Below, one piece after another: positions 35,271-43,770 of a DNA stretch of 64,000 bases. Under the pieces are notes generated by a model. That model had not been told where the DNA came from and ran no database searches. It worked only from the letters and a program-made list of their open reading frames with translations. Position 1 is the first letter of the stretch; each line of letters starts with the position of its first letter. This stretch comes from Streptomyces minutiscleroticus. Its GTDB lineage: Bacteria; Actinomycetota; Actinomycetes; Streptomycetales; Streptomycetaceae. The translations under genes were made by a program, and so were the position numbers. The stretch covers positions 60,401 through 124,400 of the forward strand of contig NZ_BMVU01000025.1 in NCBI RefSeq assembly GCF_014650875.1, written 5' to 3'.

Positions 35271-37730
35271 ATGACGGACGTGGTCGGTGAGGGCGCTGCG
35301 GAACAAGGATCGAGATCCCTGCGTGCCGAGCTCGCCCTCAAGGCGCTCGACGCCGACCTGGGCGCCAGGGAGCGGCTGCGCCGCGTCGTCGAGCAGGCGC
35401 TCGTCTTCGCCGGGGCGAGCCTCGTCGCGGTGTACGCGCCGGGGGGCAGCGGCGACGAGCTGTGCCTGATCGAGTCCGCCGGGGTGCCGCGCACGCTGTA
35501 CGGGCTGCGCACCGGCTACCCGCTGTCGGGCGGCTCCGCCGTCGCGGACGCCCTCCGCCTCGGCCGCCCGCTGTGGTGCGGCCCCGAGGAGCGGGCGGCG
35601 CACCCGGAGGCCCGGCGGACCGCCGCCGGGGACCACGCGCTGGCGGCCCTGCCGCTGCCCCGCGGCCGGCACGGCCGCGGCTGCCTGCTCGCCGTCACCG
35701 AGCGCCCCGGCGGCTTCGACGCCGAGGACCGGCGCTGCCTCGAACTGCTCGCCGCGGCCGCGTCCTGCCCGCCGCCGTCCGGCGCGGAGGACACCGCGGA
35801 GCGGCCGGGCAGCTCCTTCAGCCTCGCCACGGACACCGGGCGCATCGAGGTCGACGACGAGATGCTGGAGCTGTTCGGGCTCGGCCCGGACGACTTCGAC
35901 GGCCGCGTCGAGACCCTGCTCGCGCTGACCGTGCCGGAGGACCTGCCCGCGCTGATGTCCGTGGTCGAGGCGGACCACCTGTCGGGCGGCGAGCGCGAGC
36001 TGGAGTTCCGCATCATGCGGCCCTCGGGCGAGCAGTGCTGGCTGTGGCTGCGCGGCCGGCTGCTGCCCGCCGCCGACGGCCGCCCGGCCCGGCTCGTGGG
36101 CACCGTCACCGACGCCTCCAAGCTGCGCTCCGGCGGCAACGAGGTGGCCCGCGTCCAGCGCCTCGCCGCCGCCCTGGCCACCGCCGGCACCGTCCGCGAC
36201 GTGGGCCGGGCCGTGGTCACCGCGCTGCGCCGGCCCCTCCTCGCCGACCGCATGGCGCTGGCCGCGCTGGAGGGCGACCGGCTCGTCGTCACCGTCCTCG
36301 ACCCGCCCGAGCCCGAGGCATGGCCGGAGCTGTGGCGCGCGGAGTGGCGCACCGAGTGGCCCGACGCGCCCGTGCGCACCATGCCGACCCTGGCCGCGGC
36401 CCTGCGCGAGGGCCGCGCCGCCATCTGGCCGGCCGGTACGCCGCTGGAGCCGGCCCTCGCCGACGTCGGCCCCGGCGGCCTGGCCGTGCTGCCGCTCCCG
36501 GCGGGCGGCCGCATGGCCGGCGCCTGCCTGATCGGCTGGGACAGCCCGCACGACTTCGGGCCGGACGAGCGCGCCCTGCTCACGGCCTCCGCCGGGCTCG
36601 CCGGACAGGCCCTGCTGCGGGCCCACGCCTTCGACGCCGAGCACGAGCTCGTCGGCATGCTCCAGCGCACCCTGCTGCCGCGCCGGCTGCCCGCCCTGCC
36701 CGGCGCCGAGGCCGTCGCCCGCTACCTGCCCACCACGGCGGGCCTGGAGGTCGGCGGAGACTGGTACGACGTGATCCCGCTGCCCGACCACCACGTCGCC
36801 CTCGTCATCGGCGACGTCCAGGGCCACAACGCCCAGGCCGCCACCCTGATGGGCCAGATGCGCACCGCCGTGCGCGCGTACGCCGTCGAGGGCCACCCGC
36901 CCGACGTCGTGGTCTCGCGCGCCAACCGCCTGCTGACCGGCATGGAGAGCGACCTCTTCGCGACCTGCTGCTACGTCGACGTCGACATGGCGGAGGGCAC
37001 GGCCTGGTGCGTGCGCGCCGGGCACCTGCCGCCGGTCCTGCGCCACCCGGACGGCACCACCGCGGTCGTCGACGCGGAGGGCGGCCCGCCGCTCGGCGTG
37101 CTGGACCGGGCGGACTTCCCGATGACCCAGCTGGCCCTGCGCCCCGGCACGCTGCTGGCCCTGACCACGGACGGCCTGGTGGAGTCCTCCGAACTCCCCC
37201 TCGACGACGGGCTGCGCCGGATGGCCGGCGAACTCGCCGCCGCCGACCCCTCCCGCCTGGGGCCGGTGGCCGACGCGCTGCTCGCCGACGCCAACCGCGG
37301 CGACGACGTGGCGCTGCTGCTGATGCGCTACGACGGCATGGCGCTGCGGCCGCTGCGCGAGAGCTGGACGGTGTGGCGGGTGCCCGAGGCGGTGCGGCAC
37401 GCCCGCCGCTTCACCCGGCGCACCCTGCGCTCGTGGGGCGCCGCCGAGGCCGCCGACGCCGACGCCGTGCAACTGGTCGTCTCCGAGCTGGTCACCAACG
37501 CGCTCGCGCACACCGAGGGCCCGGTCCGCCTCGACCTCACGCTGGTCGACGGCCGACTGCGCGTCGCCGTGGCCGACTCCTCGCCGCGGACGCCGGTCAA
37601 GCCCACGAGCATCGGCTGGGAGGCCACCGGGGGCCGCGGCATCCTGCTCGTCGAGGCGATGAGCACGGCCTGGGGAACCGTTCCGGTGAGCGGCGGGAAG
37701 CAGGTCTGGAGCGACATCGCCCTAGGCTGA
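35271..37730 (+). CDS. SpoIIE-type PP2C phosphatase with GAF-PAS-GAF sensors and HATPase domain
   Basis: An 819-aa protein: GAF about 20-150, PAS about 180-290 (a C-terminal SGEQCWLWLRGRLLP strand is typical), GAF about 295-460, PP2C about 470-680 (GGDWYDVI, IGDVQGHN, DDVALLLMR), then an RsbW-type HATPase about 690-815 (LVVSELVTNALAHT, GGRGILLVEAM). It pairs phosphatase and kinase activities for a partner-switching cascade. The ATG at 35271 has only a weak ribosome site. It shares PP2C wording with its divergent neighbour, consistent with local duplication. The next gene starts 5 nt after its stop and is probably co-transcribed. Confidence 0.88.
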   Translation: MTDVVGEGAAEQGSRSLRAELALKALDADLGARERLRRVVEQALVFAGASLVAVYAPGGSGDELCLIESAGVPRTLYGLRTGYPLSGGSAVADALRLGRPLWCGPEERAAHPEARRTAAGDHALAALPLPRGRHGRGCLLAVTERPGGFDAEDRRCLELLAAAASCPPPSGAEDTAERPGSSFSLATDTGRIEVDDEMLELFGLGPDDFDGRVETLLALTVPEDLPALMSVVEADHLSGGERELEFRIMRPSGEQCWLWLRGRLLPAADGRPARLVGTVTDASKLRSGGNEVARVQRLAAALATAGTVRDVGRAVVTALRRPLLADRMALAALEGDRLVVTVLDPPEPEAWPELWRAEWRTEWPDAPVRTMPTLAAALREGRAAIWPAGTPLEPALADVGPGGLAVLPLPAGGRMAGACLIGWDSPHDFGPDERALLTASAGLAGQALLRAHAFDAEHELVGMLQRTLLPRRLPALPGAEAVARYLPTTAGLEVGGDWYDVIPLPDHHVALVIGDVQGHNAQAATLMGQMRTAVRAYAVEGHPPDVVVSRANRLLTGMESDLFATCCYVDVDMAEGTAWCVRAGHLPPVLRHPDGTTAVVDAEGGPPLGVLDRADFPMTQLALRPGTLLALTTDGLVESSELPLDDGLRRMAGELAAADPSRLGPVADALLADANRGDDVALLLMRYDGMALRPLRESWTVWRVPEAVRHARRFTRRTLRSWGAAEAADADAVQLVVSELVTNALAHTEGPVRLDLTLVDGRLRVAVADSSPRTPVKPTSIGWEATGGRGILLVEAMSTAWGTVPVSGGKQVWSDIALG

Positions 37731-37735
37731 GCCGT

Positions 37736-38239
37736 GTGCGCCTGCTGCTGACCACCGACACCCACCTGCCCCGCCGCGCCAAGCGGCTCCCCGACGCCCT
37801 GCTGGCCGAACTCCCGCGCGCCGACGTGGTGGTCCACGCCGGGGACTGGGTGGACACCGCCACCCTCGACCTCCTGGAGAGCCGCTCGAAGCGGCTGCTC
37901 GCCGTGTACGGCAACAACGACGGGCCCGGGCTGCGCGCCCGGCTCCCCGAGGTGGCCCGGGCCGAGCTGGGCGGAGTGCGCTTCGGGGTCGTCCACGAGA
38001 CCGGGGCCGCGCAGGGCCGCGAACGCCGGTGCGAGGAGCGCTTCCCCGACCTGGACGTGCTCGTCTTCGGCCACAGCCACATCCCCTGGGACACCACGGC
38101 CCCCGGCGGGCTGCGCCTGCTCAACCCGGGCTCGCCCACCGACCGCCGCCGCCAGCCCCACTGCACGTACATGACCGCCGAGGTCTCCGGCGGCGAGCTG
38201 CGGGACGTGCGCCTGCACCGGCTGCCGCCGCGCACCTGA
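37736..38239 (+). CDS. Metallophosphoesterase, YfcE/MJ0936-type
   Basis: A 167-aa calcineurin-like phosphoesterase with the full metal-binding set: TDTHLP, HAGDW, YGNNDG and FGHSHIP, which bind two metal ions. This small form resembles YfcE/MJ0936 phosphodiesterases, which hydrolyse model phosphodiesters; the natural substrate is unknown. GTG start 5 nt after the phosphatase stop (re-initiation likely), so it probably belongs to the same operon. Cytoplasmic. Confidence 0.88.
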   Translation: MRLLLTTDTHLPRRAKRLPDALLAELPRADVVVHAGDWVDTATLDLLESRSKRLLAVYGNNDGPGLRARLPEVARAELGGVRFGVVHETGAAQGRERRCEERFPDLDVLVFGHSHIPWDTTAPGGLRLLNPGSPTDRRRQPHCTYMTAEVSGGELRDVRLHRLPPRT

Positions 38240-38266
38240 CGCGGCGTGGCGCGTATCAGTCCGTTG

Positions 38267-38396
38267 CGGATTAATCCGTTGCCGTCCGGCGGTGCCGCCT
38301 GCTGCACTACGGACGGAGCCGCCCATGAGGGCGGCGGAGTCGTCCACGAGAGCCGAGGAGCCACGATGCGCGGAGCGTCCATGTCCACCCGGACAT
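38267..38396. promoter_or_regulatory. Palindrome and leader hairpin before the ribosomal-protection gene
   Basis: CGGATTAATCCG (38267-38278) is a perfect 12-bp palindrome flanked by direct repeats CCGTTGC (38261-38267 and 38276-38282), an operator-like arrangement. Downstream, ATGTCC-ACCC-GGACAT (38381-38396) is a small hairpin in the leader. Some tetracycline ribosomal protection genes are controlled by leader attenuation; whether that holds here is untested. Confidence 0.4.
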
Positions 38397-38433
38397 GCCT
38401 CCCTCCCTCCTCCCGTGAAGGACAAGACGCTTC

Positions 38434-40413
38434 GTGCACGTGCTCAATCTGGGGATCCTGGCGCACGTAGACGCCGGAAAGACGAGCCTGACCGAGCGGC
38501 TCCTGCACTCCGTCGGGGCCATCGACGAGATCGGCAGCGTCGACGACGGCAGCACCAGGACCGACACCCTCGCGCTGGAGCGCCGGCGCGGCATCACCAT
38601 CAAGTCCGCCGTCGTCTCGTTCACCGTCGGCACCACCACGGTCAACCTGATCGACACCCCCGGCCACCCGGACTTCGTCGCCGAGGTGGAGCGGGTGCTC
38701 GGCGTGCTCGACGGCGCCGTGCTCGTGGTCTCCGCCGTCGAGGGCGTCCAGGCGCGGACGCGGGTCCTGATGCGCACGCTGCGGCGGCTGCGCATCCCGA
38801 CGCTGCTCTTCGTCAACAAGATCGACCGCAGGGGCGCGCAGTGCGAGGCCGTGCTGCGGCGGATCGCCGCGCGGCTGACCCCGGCGGTCGTGCCGATGGG
38901 CCGCGCCGCCGCGCCCGGCACCCCGGCCGCCGCGTACGTCCCGTACGCGGACGACGCCCTGCGCGACGCCGCGCTCGACGTGCTCGCGGACCGCGACGAC
39001 GCCCTGCTGGCCGCCTACGTCGAGGGCGGCCTGTCCGGCGCGCGGCTGCGCGCGGCCCTCGCCGAGCAGACCCGCCGGGCCCGCGCACACCCGGTGTTCC
39101 TCGGCTCGGCCCTCACCGGCGCGGGCGTGGACGCGCTGATCGGCGGCGTCACGGAGCTGCTGCCGGCTCCCGGGGGCCCGGTCTCGGGCAGCGTCTTCAA
39201 GGTCGAGCGCGGGGCGGCGGGGGAGCGGATCGCGTACGTGCGGATGTTCTCCGGGACGGTCCGCACCCGGGACACGGTCCCCCTCCGCGACGGGCGGGAG
39301 GGCAAGGTCACCGCGGCCCGCGTCTTCGACGGCGGCGCGGACGCCCGCGAGGGCGCGGTCGCCGCGGGGCGCATCGGCAAGCTGTGGGGGCTCGACGGTG
39401 TCCGGATCGGCGACACCCTCGGCGCACCGCGCGGGGACGCCCCGCCGCCGGGCGCGCACCACTTCGCCCCGCCCACGCTGGAGACGGTCGTCGTGCCCCG
39501 CGACCCCGCCGACGCGGGCGCCCTGCACCTGGCGCTCACGCAGCTCGCCGAGCAGGACCCGCTGATCGGCCTGCGCCACGACGCGGTGCGCCGCGAGCTG
39601 TCCGTGTCCCTGTACGGGGAGGTGCAGAAGGAGGTGGTCCAGGCGACGCTCGCCGAGGAGTACGGCCTCGACGTGACGTTCCGCGGGACGACGCCGCTGT
39701 GCGTCGAGCGGCCGGTGGGAACCGGCTCGGCGGCCGAGTTCAACGGCCGGGACGGCAACCCCTTCCTCGCGACCGTCGGGCTGCGCGTCGAGCCGGCGCC
39801 GCCCGGCTCGGGGGTCTCCTTCGGCCTGGAGGTGGAGCTCGGGGCGATGCCGTACGCCTTCTTCAGGGCCGTCGAGGACACCGTGCGCGAGACGCTGGGC
39901 CAGGGGCTGTACGGCTGGGAGGTCACCGGCTGCGCGGTGGCGATGACCCACTGCGGCTACTCGCCCCGGCAGAGCCACGCCCACCAGGGCTTCGACAAGA
40001 GCATGTCGAGCACGGGCGCGGACTTCCGGGGCCTGACCCCGCTGGTGCTGACGGCGGCGCTGCGGGCGGCCGGCACGCGGGTGCACGAGCCGGTCCACCG
40101 CTTCCGCCTGGAGGCGCCCGCGGACACGCTGGGCGTACTGCTGCCGCTGCTGGCGAAGGAGCGCGCGGTGCCGGGCGACGTGCGGACCGGGGGCGGCGTC
40201 TGCGTGCTGGAGGGCACCGTGCCGGCGGCCCGGGTGCACGCGCTGCAGCGGCGGCTCCCCGGGCCCACGCGCGGCGAGGCGGAGCTGGAGACGGAGTTCG
40301 ACCACTACGAGCCGGTCGCGGGCGGCACCGTCCCGCACCGCCCGCGCACCGACGACAACCCGCTCGACCGCAAGGAGTACCTCCTGAACGTCACCCGCCG
40401 CGTCGACGGGTGA
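38434..40413 (+). CDS. Ribosomal protection GTPase, Otr(A)/Tet(M)-like
   Basis: A 659-aa translational GTPase of the Tet(M)/Otr(A) group, which dislodges tetracycline from ribosomes. G motifs: AHVDAGKTS (G1), RGITIKS (G2), DTPGHPD (G3), NKIDR (G4). Domains II-V follow as in EF-G; QEDPLIGL-like and YGEVQKEVVQATL match ribosomal protection proteins and GMTHCGY-like MTHCGYSPRQSHAHQGFDKSMSSTGADFRGLTPLVLTAAL is near their conserved domain IV/V. The GTG at 38434 has GAAGGA upstream. Streptomyces carry housekeeping Otr(A)-like proteins, so resistance is plausible but not proven. No tetracycline cluster surrounds it. Confidence 0.88.
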   Translation: MHVLNLGILAHVDAGKTSLTERLLHSVGAIDEIGSVDDGSTRTDTLALERRRGITIKSAVVSFTVGTTTVNLIDTPGHPDFVAEVERVLGVLDGAVLVVSAVEGVQARTRVLMRTLRRLRIPTLLFVNKIDRRGAQCEAVLRRIAARLTPAVVPMGRAAAPGTPAAAYVPYADDALRDAALDVLADRDDALLAAYVEGGLSGARLRAALAEQTRRARAHPVFLGSALTGAGVDALIGGVTELLPAPGGPVSGSVFKVERGAAGERIAYVRMFSGTVRTRDTVPLRDGREGKVTAARVFDGGADAREGAVAAGRIGKLWGLDGVRIGDTLGAPRGDAPPPGAHHFAPPTLETVVVPRDPADAGALHLALTQLAEQDPLIGLRHDAVRRELSVSLYGEVQKEVVQATLAEEYGLDVTFRGTTPLCVERPVGTGSAAEFNGRDGNPFLATVGLRVEPAPPGSGVSFGLEVELGAMPYAFFRAVEDTVRETLGQGLYGWEVTGCAVAMTHCGYSPRQSHAHQGFDKSMSSTGADFRGLTPLVLTAALRAAGTRVHEPVHRFRLEAPADTLGVLLPLLAKERAVPGDVRTGGGVCVLEGTVPAARVHALQRRLPGPTRGEAELETEFDHYEPVAGGTVPHRPRTDDNPLDRKEYLLNVTRRVDG

Positions 40414-40620
40414 CCGCAGGACGGCCCGGCCCGGCGTACGCGGCCGGGCCGGCGGGGGTGCGCGGGGCCGGACCGCGGGTGCGAACGGGCGTACGGAGCT
40501 TGGCACTTACGGGCCTGTCCGCCCCGGCCGCACCGGCCCGCGCGGCCGGGACGATGCGCCTCCCGGGTGAGGGGCGGGGGGCGGCCGTGTCCGCGGGCGG
40601 TCCGCGCCGTTGACGAAAGC

Positions 40621-40908
40621 ATGATCTCAACACGACGCATCGCCGCCGCCGTCGGTCTCGCCGCCGGACTCACGGTCCTCGCCGTGCCGACCGCGAGCGC
40701 CGCCGTTCCGGCCATCGGCGGCATGGGCCCGATCGACGCCGACGACACGCTCAACGCGGTCACCCGCGCCGGTCTGCCCGCCGAGCAGCAGAGCGCGGTC
40801 CCCACCGTCACCGACCAGCTCACCGGTCTCCAGCAGCTGAACAACCTCAATCAGCTGGAGCAGCTGGTGGCTCCCGTGGCCCCGGTCTTCAACCTCCTGC
40901 CGATCTAG
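40621..40908 (+). CDS. Small secreted protein of unknown function
   Basis: A 95-aa exported protein: MISTRRIAAAVG start, hydrophobic core AAGLTVLAVPTASA and cleavage near ASA-AVP give a clean signal peptide. The mature ~67 residues contain a Gln/Leu/Asn-rich segment (LTGLQQLNNLNQLEQLVAP) and end in FNLLPI; no Cys. It resembles small conserved Streptomyces secreted proteins, but not chaplins (no chaplin signature) or rodlins. Start ATG with a weak GAAAG upstream. Confidence 0.75.
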   Translation: MISTRRIAAAVGLAAGLTVLAVPTASAAVPAIGGMGPIDADDTLNAVTRAGLPAEQQSAVPTVTDQLTGLQQLNNLNQLEQLVAPVAPVFNLLPI

Positions 40909-41025
40909 TGCCGTGACCGGAGAGGTCTGCTGTGGGCTCGCGGCGTCCGGTGCGGTGCGCCGCGAGGCGGAGGACCGTCCTCGTACCGGGCGTACCCGGG
41001 TGGCTCCGGCAACGCGGCGTGGGGG

Positions 41026-41051
41026 TCCCCCTGCTCGAAGAGCCAGGGGGA
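41026..41051. repeat. Streptomyces-type interspersed palindrome
   Basis: TCCCCCTG-CTC, loop GAA, then GAG-CCAGGGGGA: a stem with a single-base bulge. GGGGG-CCCCC hairpins of this kind are scattered through Streptomyces genomes between genes. It may end transcripts of 40621-40908. Confidence 0.5.
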
Positions 41052-41158
41052 GTGCCGTGCCGGGCGTCGTGAGCCGGTGAACCTCCCCGGTCACGGCACC
41101 AGGCCCCGTCCTCCGGGACGCGCGCCCGGCTCCCGGCCGTCCGGGGGCCGGGCGCGCC

Positions 41159-41665
41159 TCAGCCGGTCACCAGCCCCCGCACGAACGCGGCCTGGCCCAC
41201 GTGCTGGAGGTCGTCCGACAGGACGCTGGCCAGGCGGACGCCCAGCGTGACGGGCGGGTCCCAGTTCTCGTCGACGACGCGGTCGAGCGCCGCGTCGCCG
41301 ACGCCGTGCAGACAGGCGAGCGTCTGGTCGTGCACGGCGTCGTAGTAGCCGAGGAGCAGGTCGCCGGAGTCCACGCGCACCTTGCCGACCTGCTCGGACG
41401 AGTGCCCGTACCCCGTGTCCTCGTGCGGCAGGTCCAGTTTGAAGCGGTCCGCCCAGCCCTGGGCGGGCCACACCTGGTCGAGGCCGAAGGCGTCGGCGAC
41501 GTGGTCGTCCTGGACCCGGGTCAGGTGCCAGACAAGCCAGCTGATGCTGTTCGCCCCGCCGCCGACGCGGGCGTTGAGGTCGTCGGCGGTGAGGCCGTCG
41601 ACGACCGCGTGCACCTCTTCCTTGATGCGGCCGTACGCCTCGACGAGAACGTCCTGGGAGCGCAT
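41159..41665 (-). CDS. DinB-family (DUF664-type) protein
   Basis: A 168-aa four-helix-bundle protein. The His-containing pattern NSISWLVWHLTRVQDDHVADAFG and DLQHVGQAAFVRGLV place metal-ligand His residues as in DinB/YfiT-like and DUF664 proteins, which include mycothiol- or bacillithiol-dependent enzymes. A thiol-transferase role is therefore possible but not shown. ATG start (41663-41665); the transcript starts in the 130-bp gap after the DUF35 gene end. Confidence 0.85.
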   Translation of the reverse strand: MRSQDVLVEAYGRIKEEVHAVVDGLTADDLNARVGGGANSISWLVWHLTRVQDDHVADAFGLDQVWPAQGWADRFKLDLPHEDTGYGHSSEQVGKVRVDSGDLLLGYYDAVHDQTLACLHGVGDAALDRVVDENWDPPVTLGVRLASVLSDDLQHVGQAAFVRGLVTG

Positions 41666-41796
41666 GTGTCCTCCGCGGTCTGCGCGAACGGTTGTCGTTC
41701 GCCAGTTTCCCCGGGAACGGCTTCCATGCGCCGCACGCCATGCCGTGACGGGCCGCCCGTCCTCCGCGGAACCGCCCGGACCGCCCGCGGCCCGGT

Positions 41797-42198
41797 CTAC
41801 GACCAGGAGGGGTACGGATCCTCGCAGAGCTGGAAGACCGGCTCGCGGCGCACCGGGTCCTGCGCCGTGGTCAGCCGTACGCGGTCCCCGGGGCGGATCG
41901 CCACGAGCGGGCCGAGCACGCGGCCCCGCACGACGAAGCCCTCGGCCATCTCCACGAGGGAGACGTTGCGCGCGGCGGGGGTGTTGCGCTGCACGACGGT
42001 GGCGTGGCGCACCATGCCCGTGCCCTCGCTGCGCTCCAGACGCAGGTCGCTGCCCGAGCAGACGGGGCAGAGCAGCCGGTGGAACATGGTCGTCCCGCAC
42101 CACCGGCAGCGCTGGTAGTAGAGAGCCGGTTCGGTCTCCCGCGGCGGCTCCTCCGCGTCGAGCACACCCGCGGTGATCCCGTTTCCTCTGTGGAACAC
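41797..42198 (-). CDS. DUF35 OB-fold protein with zinc ribbon
   Basis: A 133-aa protein. A rubredoxin-like zinc ribbon (CRWCG...CPVCS, four Cys) precedes an OB-fold (VVQRNTPAARNVSLVEMAEGFVVRGRV, GDRVRL). Such proteins are acyl-CoA-binding partners of thiolases/SCP2-type enzymes, often with an adjacent thiolase; none is here. GTG start (42196-42198) with GGGAGA upstream. Its promoter region contains two operator-like palindromes that match one before the tetR gene, so it is probably the TetR target. Confidence 0.85.
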   Translation of the reverse strand: MFHRGNGITAGVLDAEEPPRETEPALYYQRCRWCGTTMFHRLLCPVCSGSDLRLERSEGTGMVRHATVVQRNTPAARNVSLVEMAEGFVVRGRVLGPLVAIRPGDRVRLTTAQDPVRREPVFQLCEDPYPSWS

Positions 42199-42282
42199 GA
42201 TGTCATCTCCCTGTGCCGGGCCGGCAGCCGAAGCGCGCGCACGCGGCCGCGGAACCGCGGGCACCGGTGACGCGCGGATTCC

Positions 42283-42324
42283 AATGTATGGCACGCAGTG
42301 TCACCCGTAAAGGCACTCAGTACC
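42283..42324 (-). promoter_or_regulatory. Promoter of the DUF35 gene with two predicted TetR operators
   Basis: Minus strand: -35 TTTACG (42306-42311), 17-bp spacer, -10 TACATT (42283-42288). The spacer contains the palindrome TGGCACGCAGTGTCA (42289-42303). A second, GGCACTCAGTACC (42312-42324), abuts the -35; the centres are 22 bp apart, two helical turns. A repressor bound here would block the promoter. The third copy is before the tetR gene (43128-43140). Confidence 0.6.
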
Positions 42325-42356
42325 CCTCGATGGGAGAGCGGTCGCGGCTCCCGGGG

Positions 42357-43097
42357 TCAGTCGCGTCCCAGCGTGGACTCGATCTCCTGGACCACCCGCC
42401 ACAGCGGCGCGCCGCGCCGCGAGACGACGACCACCACGTCGTCGTCCCGCTCGTCGCCGCCGGCCGCGGCGGGCCGGGGACCGGTGCCGTCGCCGAAGGT
42501 CCGTTTGACGTGCGCGAGCGCGTGGTCCACCTGGGCGGCCGCGTCGCCCTCGCCGTCCGCGCGCAGCCAGGAGCGCAGGGCGTTGTTGTGCGCGGCGACC
42601 ACCGCCGCGGCGATCACGTCGGCCCGCAGCGCCCCGTCGGGCCGTCCCGCGAACCGGTCGCGCAGATAGCCGGCGAGGGCCCGCTCGTACCGCCACACCA
42701 CGGAGAGCTCGTACGCGCGCAGGCCCGGCACCCGGCGGGTCAGCCGGTAGCGCTGCACCGAGAAGGCGGTGTTCTCGGCGTACATGCGCAGCACGAGGCG
42801 TGCGGCGTCGCACACGCGCGCCACCGGGTCGTCCGCGTCGCCGCCGTGCGCCAGGAAGGCGGTCATCTCCGCCAGGCAGCGCTCGTGGTCGGGGAAGACC
42901 ACGTCCTCCTTCGACGGGAAGTACCGGAAGAAGGAGCGCCGTCCGACGCCGGCCAGCGCCACGATGTCGTCCACGGTGGTGTGTTCGTAGCCCCGCTCCA
43001 CGAACAGCCGGAACGCCGCCGCGACGAGGGCGTCCCGGATCGGCGGCTTCGAAGTCGTCGCGTCGTCCGCCCGGCCGCGGCGGGGTGCCTCGCTCAT
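42357..43097 (-). CDS. TetR-family transcriptional regulator
   Basis: A 246-aa regulator. The N-terminal HTH is canonical: IRDALVAAAFRLFVERGYEHTTVDDIVALAGVGRRSFFRYFPSKEDVV. The C-terminal ligand domain is not diagnostic; its last 30 residues are Asp/Val-rich. No ribosome site precedes the ATG; a -10-like TAGGTT ends 6 nt before it, so a leaderless transcript is likely. It probably represses itself and the DUF35 gene through the shared GGCACTCRGTRC sites; acyl-CoA or a lipid-type ligand would fit the DUF35 partner, but that is inference. Confidence 0.92.
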   Translation of the reverse strand: MSEAPRRGRADDATTSKPPIRDALVAAAFRLFVERGYEHTTVDDIVALAGVGRRSFFRYFPSKEDVVFPDHERCLAEMTAFLAHGGDADDPVARVCDAARLVLRMYAENTAFSVQRYRLTRRVPGLRAYELSVVWRYERALAGYLRDRFAGRPDGALRADVIAAAVVAAHNNALRSWLRADGEGDAAAQVDHALAHVKRTFGDGTGPRPAAAGGDERDDDVVVVVSRRGAPLWRVVQEIESTLGRD

Positions 43098-43100
43098 GCG

Positions 43101-43140
43101 GGGAACCTAGCATTCACCCCGAGCGGTGGCACTCGGTGCG
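43101..43140 (-). promoter_or_regulatory. tetR promoter with predicted autoregulatory operator
   Basis: GGCACTCGGTGCG (43128-43140) matches 11 of 13 positions of the palindrome before the DUF35 gene. It lies over the expected -35 region of the minus-strand promoter, whose -10 (TAGGTT) lies just upstream of the ATG at 43097. Autorepression is therefore predicted. Confidence 0.5.
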
Positions 43141-43175
43141 CGGGGGAGGGAACCGGGTGCCGGAGCCGTGCGGGC

Positions 43176-43562
43176 TCAGTGGCCGTGCCGGGCGGAGCCC
43201 TCGTCCAGCAGCGCCCGCATGACGACCCGTACGCCGCGCGCGATGTGGTGGAGCTGGGCGAGCTCGGCGGCGTACATCTTGATGGTGTGCTCGATGACCG
43301 ACTCCGGCATGCCGGTGGCGGGCAGTTCGGCCCGGGCGGTGTGCAGCGCGGTGCGCACGACGCGGATCTCGTGCTGGAGCTGGATCTGGGCGTGCCGGGC
43401 CAGCAGCACGGGCTGCCGGACGAGCAGGGGGTAGCTGCCGTAGCGGGCGGGCACCAGCTCGCGCAGCCACTTCGACGCCGATCGCTCCCAGTCACGGCTG
43501 CCGGGCGTCCTGACCTGGCAGGGCCAGTCCGAGTCGATCGGTGAGTACGTCGTCAGTGCCAT
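43176..43562 (-). CDS. Conserved helical protein of unknown function
   Basis: A 128-aa soluble, largely helical protein (LLVRQPVLLARHAQIQLQHEIRVVRTALHTARAELP, ESVIEHTIKMYAAELAQLHHIARGVRVVMRALLDEG). No catalytic motif or membrane segment. ATG at 43560-43562 is preferred over the ATG two codons earlier because GGAAG lies 8 nt upstream of it. The upstream DNA is a distinct AT-rich promoter region. Unrecognised family. Confidence 0.7.
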   Translation of the reverse strand: MALTTYSPIDSDWPCQVRTPGSRDWERSASKWLRELVPARYGSYPLLVRQPVLLARHAQIQLQHEIRVVRTALHTARAELPATGMPESVIEHTIKMYAAELAQLHHIARGVRVVMRALLDEGSARHGH

Positions 43563-43599
43563 GATCATCGCTTCCGAGGAGCTGTTCCCGGGGCGACCG

Positions 43600-43720
43600 G
43601 GGACCCGTGGAACCCCGATCAGCAGGCAGTATTCAGATATACGATCCAATGCGCAAGTGAATGAAAAAATTCATGTCCGGGGGCTTTTGAATCACACGTC
43701 GTCAAAAGGCGGCCCCGTAT
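43600..43720 (-). promoter_or_regulatory. AT-rich promoter island for the gene at 43176
   Basis: Unusually low GC for this DNA. On the minus strand, TTCATT and TATATC are 18 bp apart and could be -35/-10. An inverted repeat TGAAT-N6-ATTCA (43658-43673) flanks a run of six A and overlaps the -35 side. Probably a regulated promoter; the regulator is unknown. Confidence 0.4.
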
Positions 43721-43770
43721 TCGGGAAAGGGGCGTCTCCCTGTCCGCCCTTCCCGCGTCCGCGCCGGTCC

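Noticed and set aside
38366..38470. Leader peptide gene before the ribosomal protection gene
   Set aside because: A short frame exists but has no ribosome site and unusual codons; kept only as a remark.
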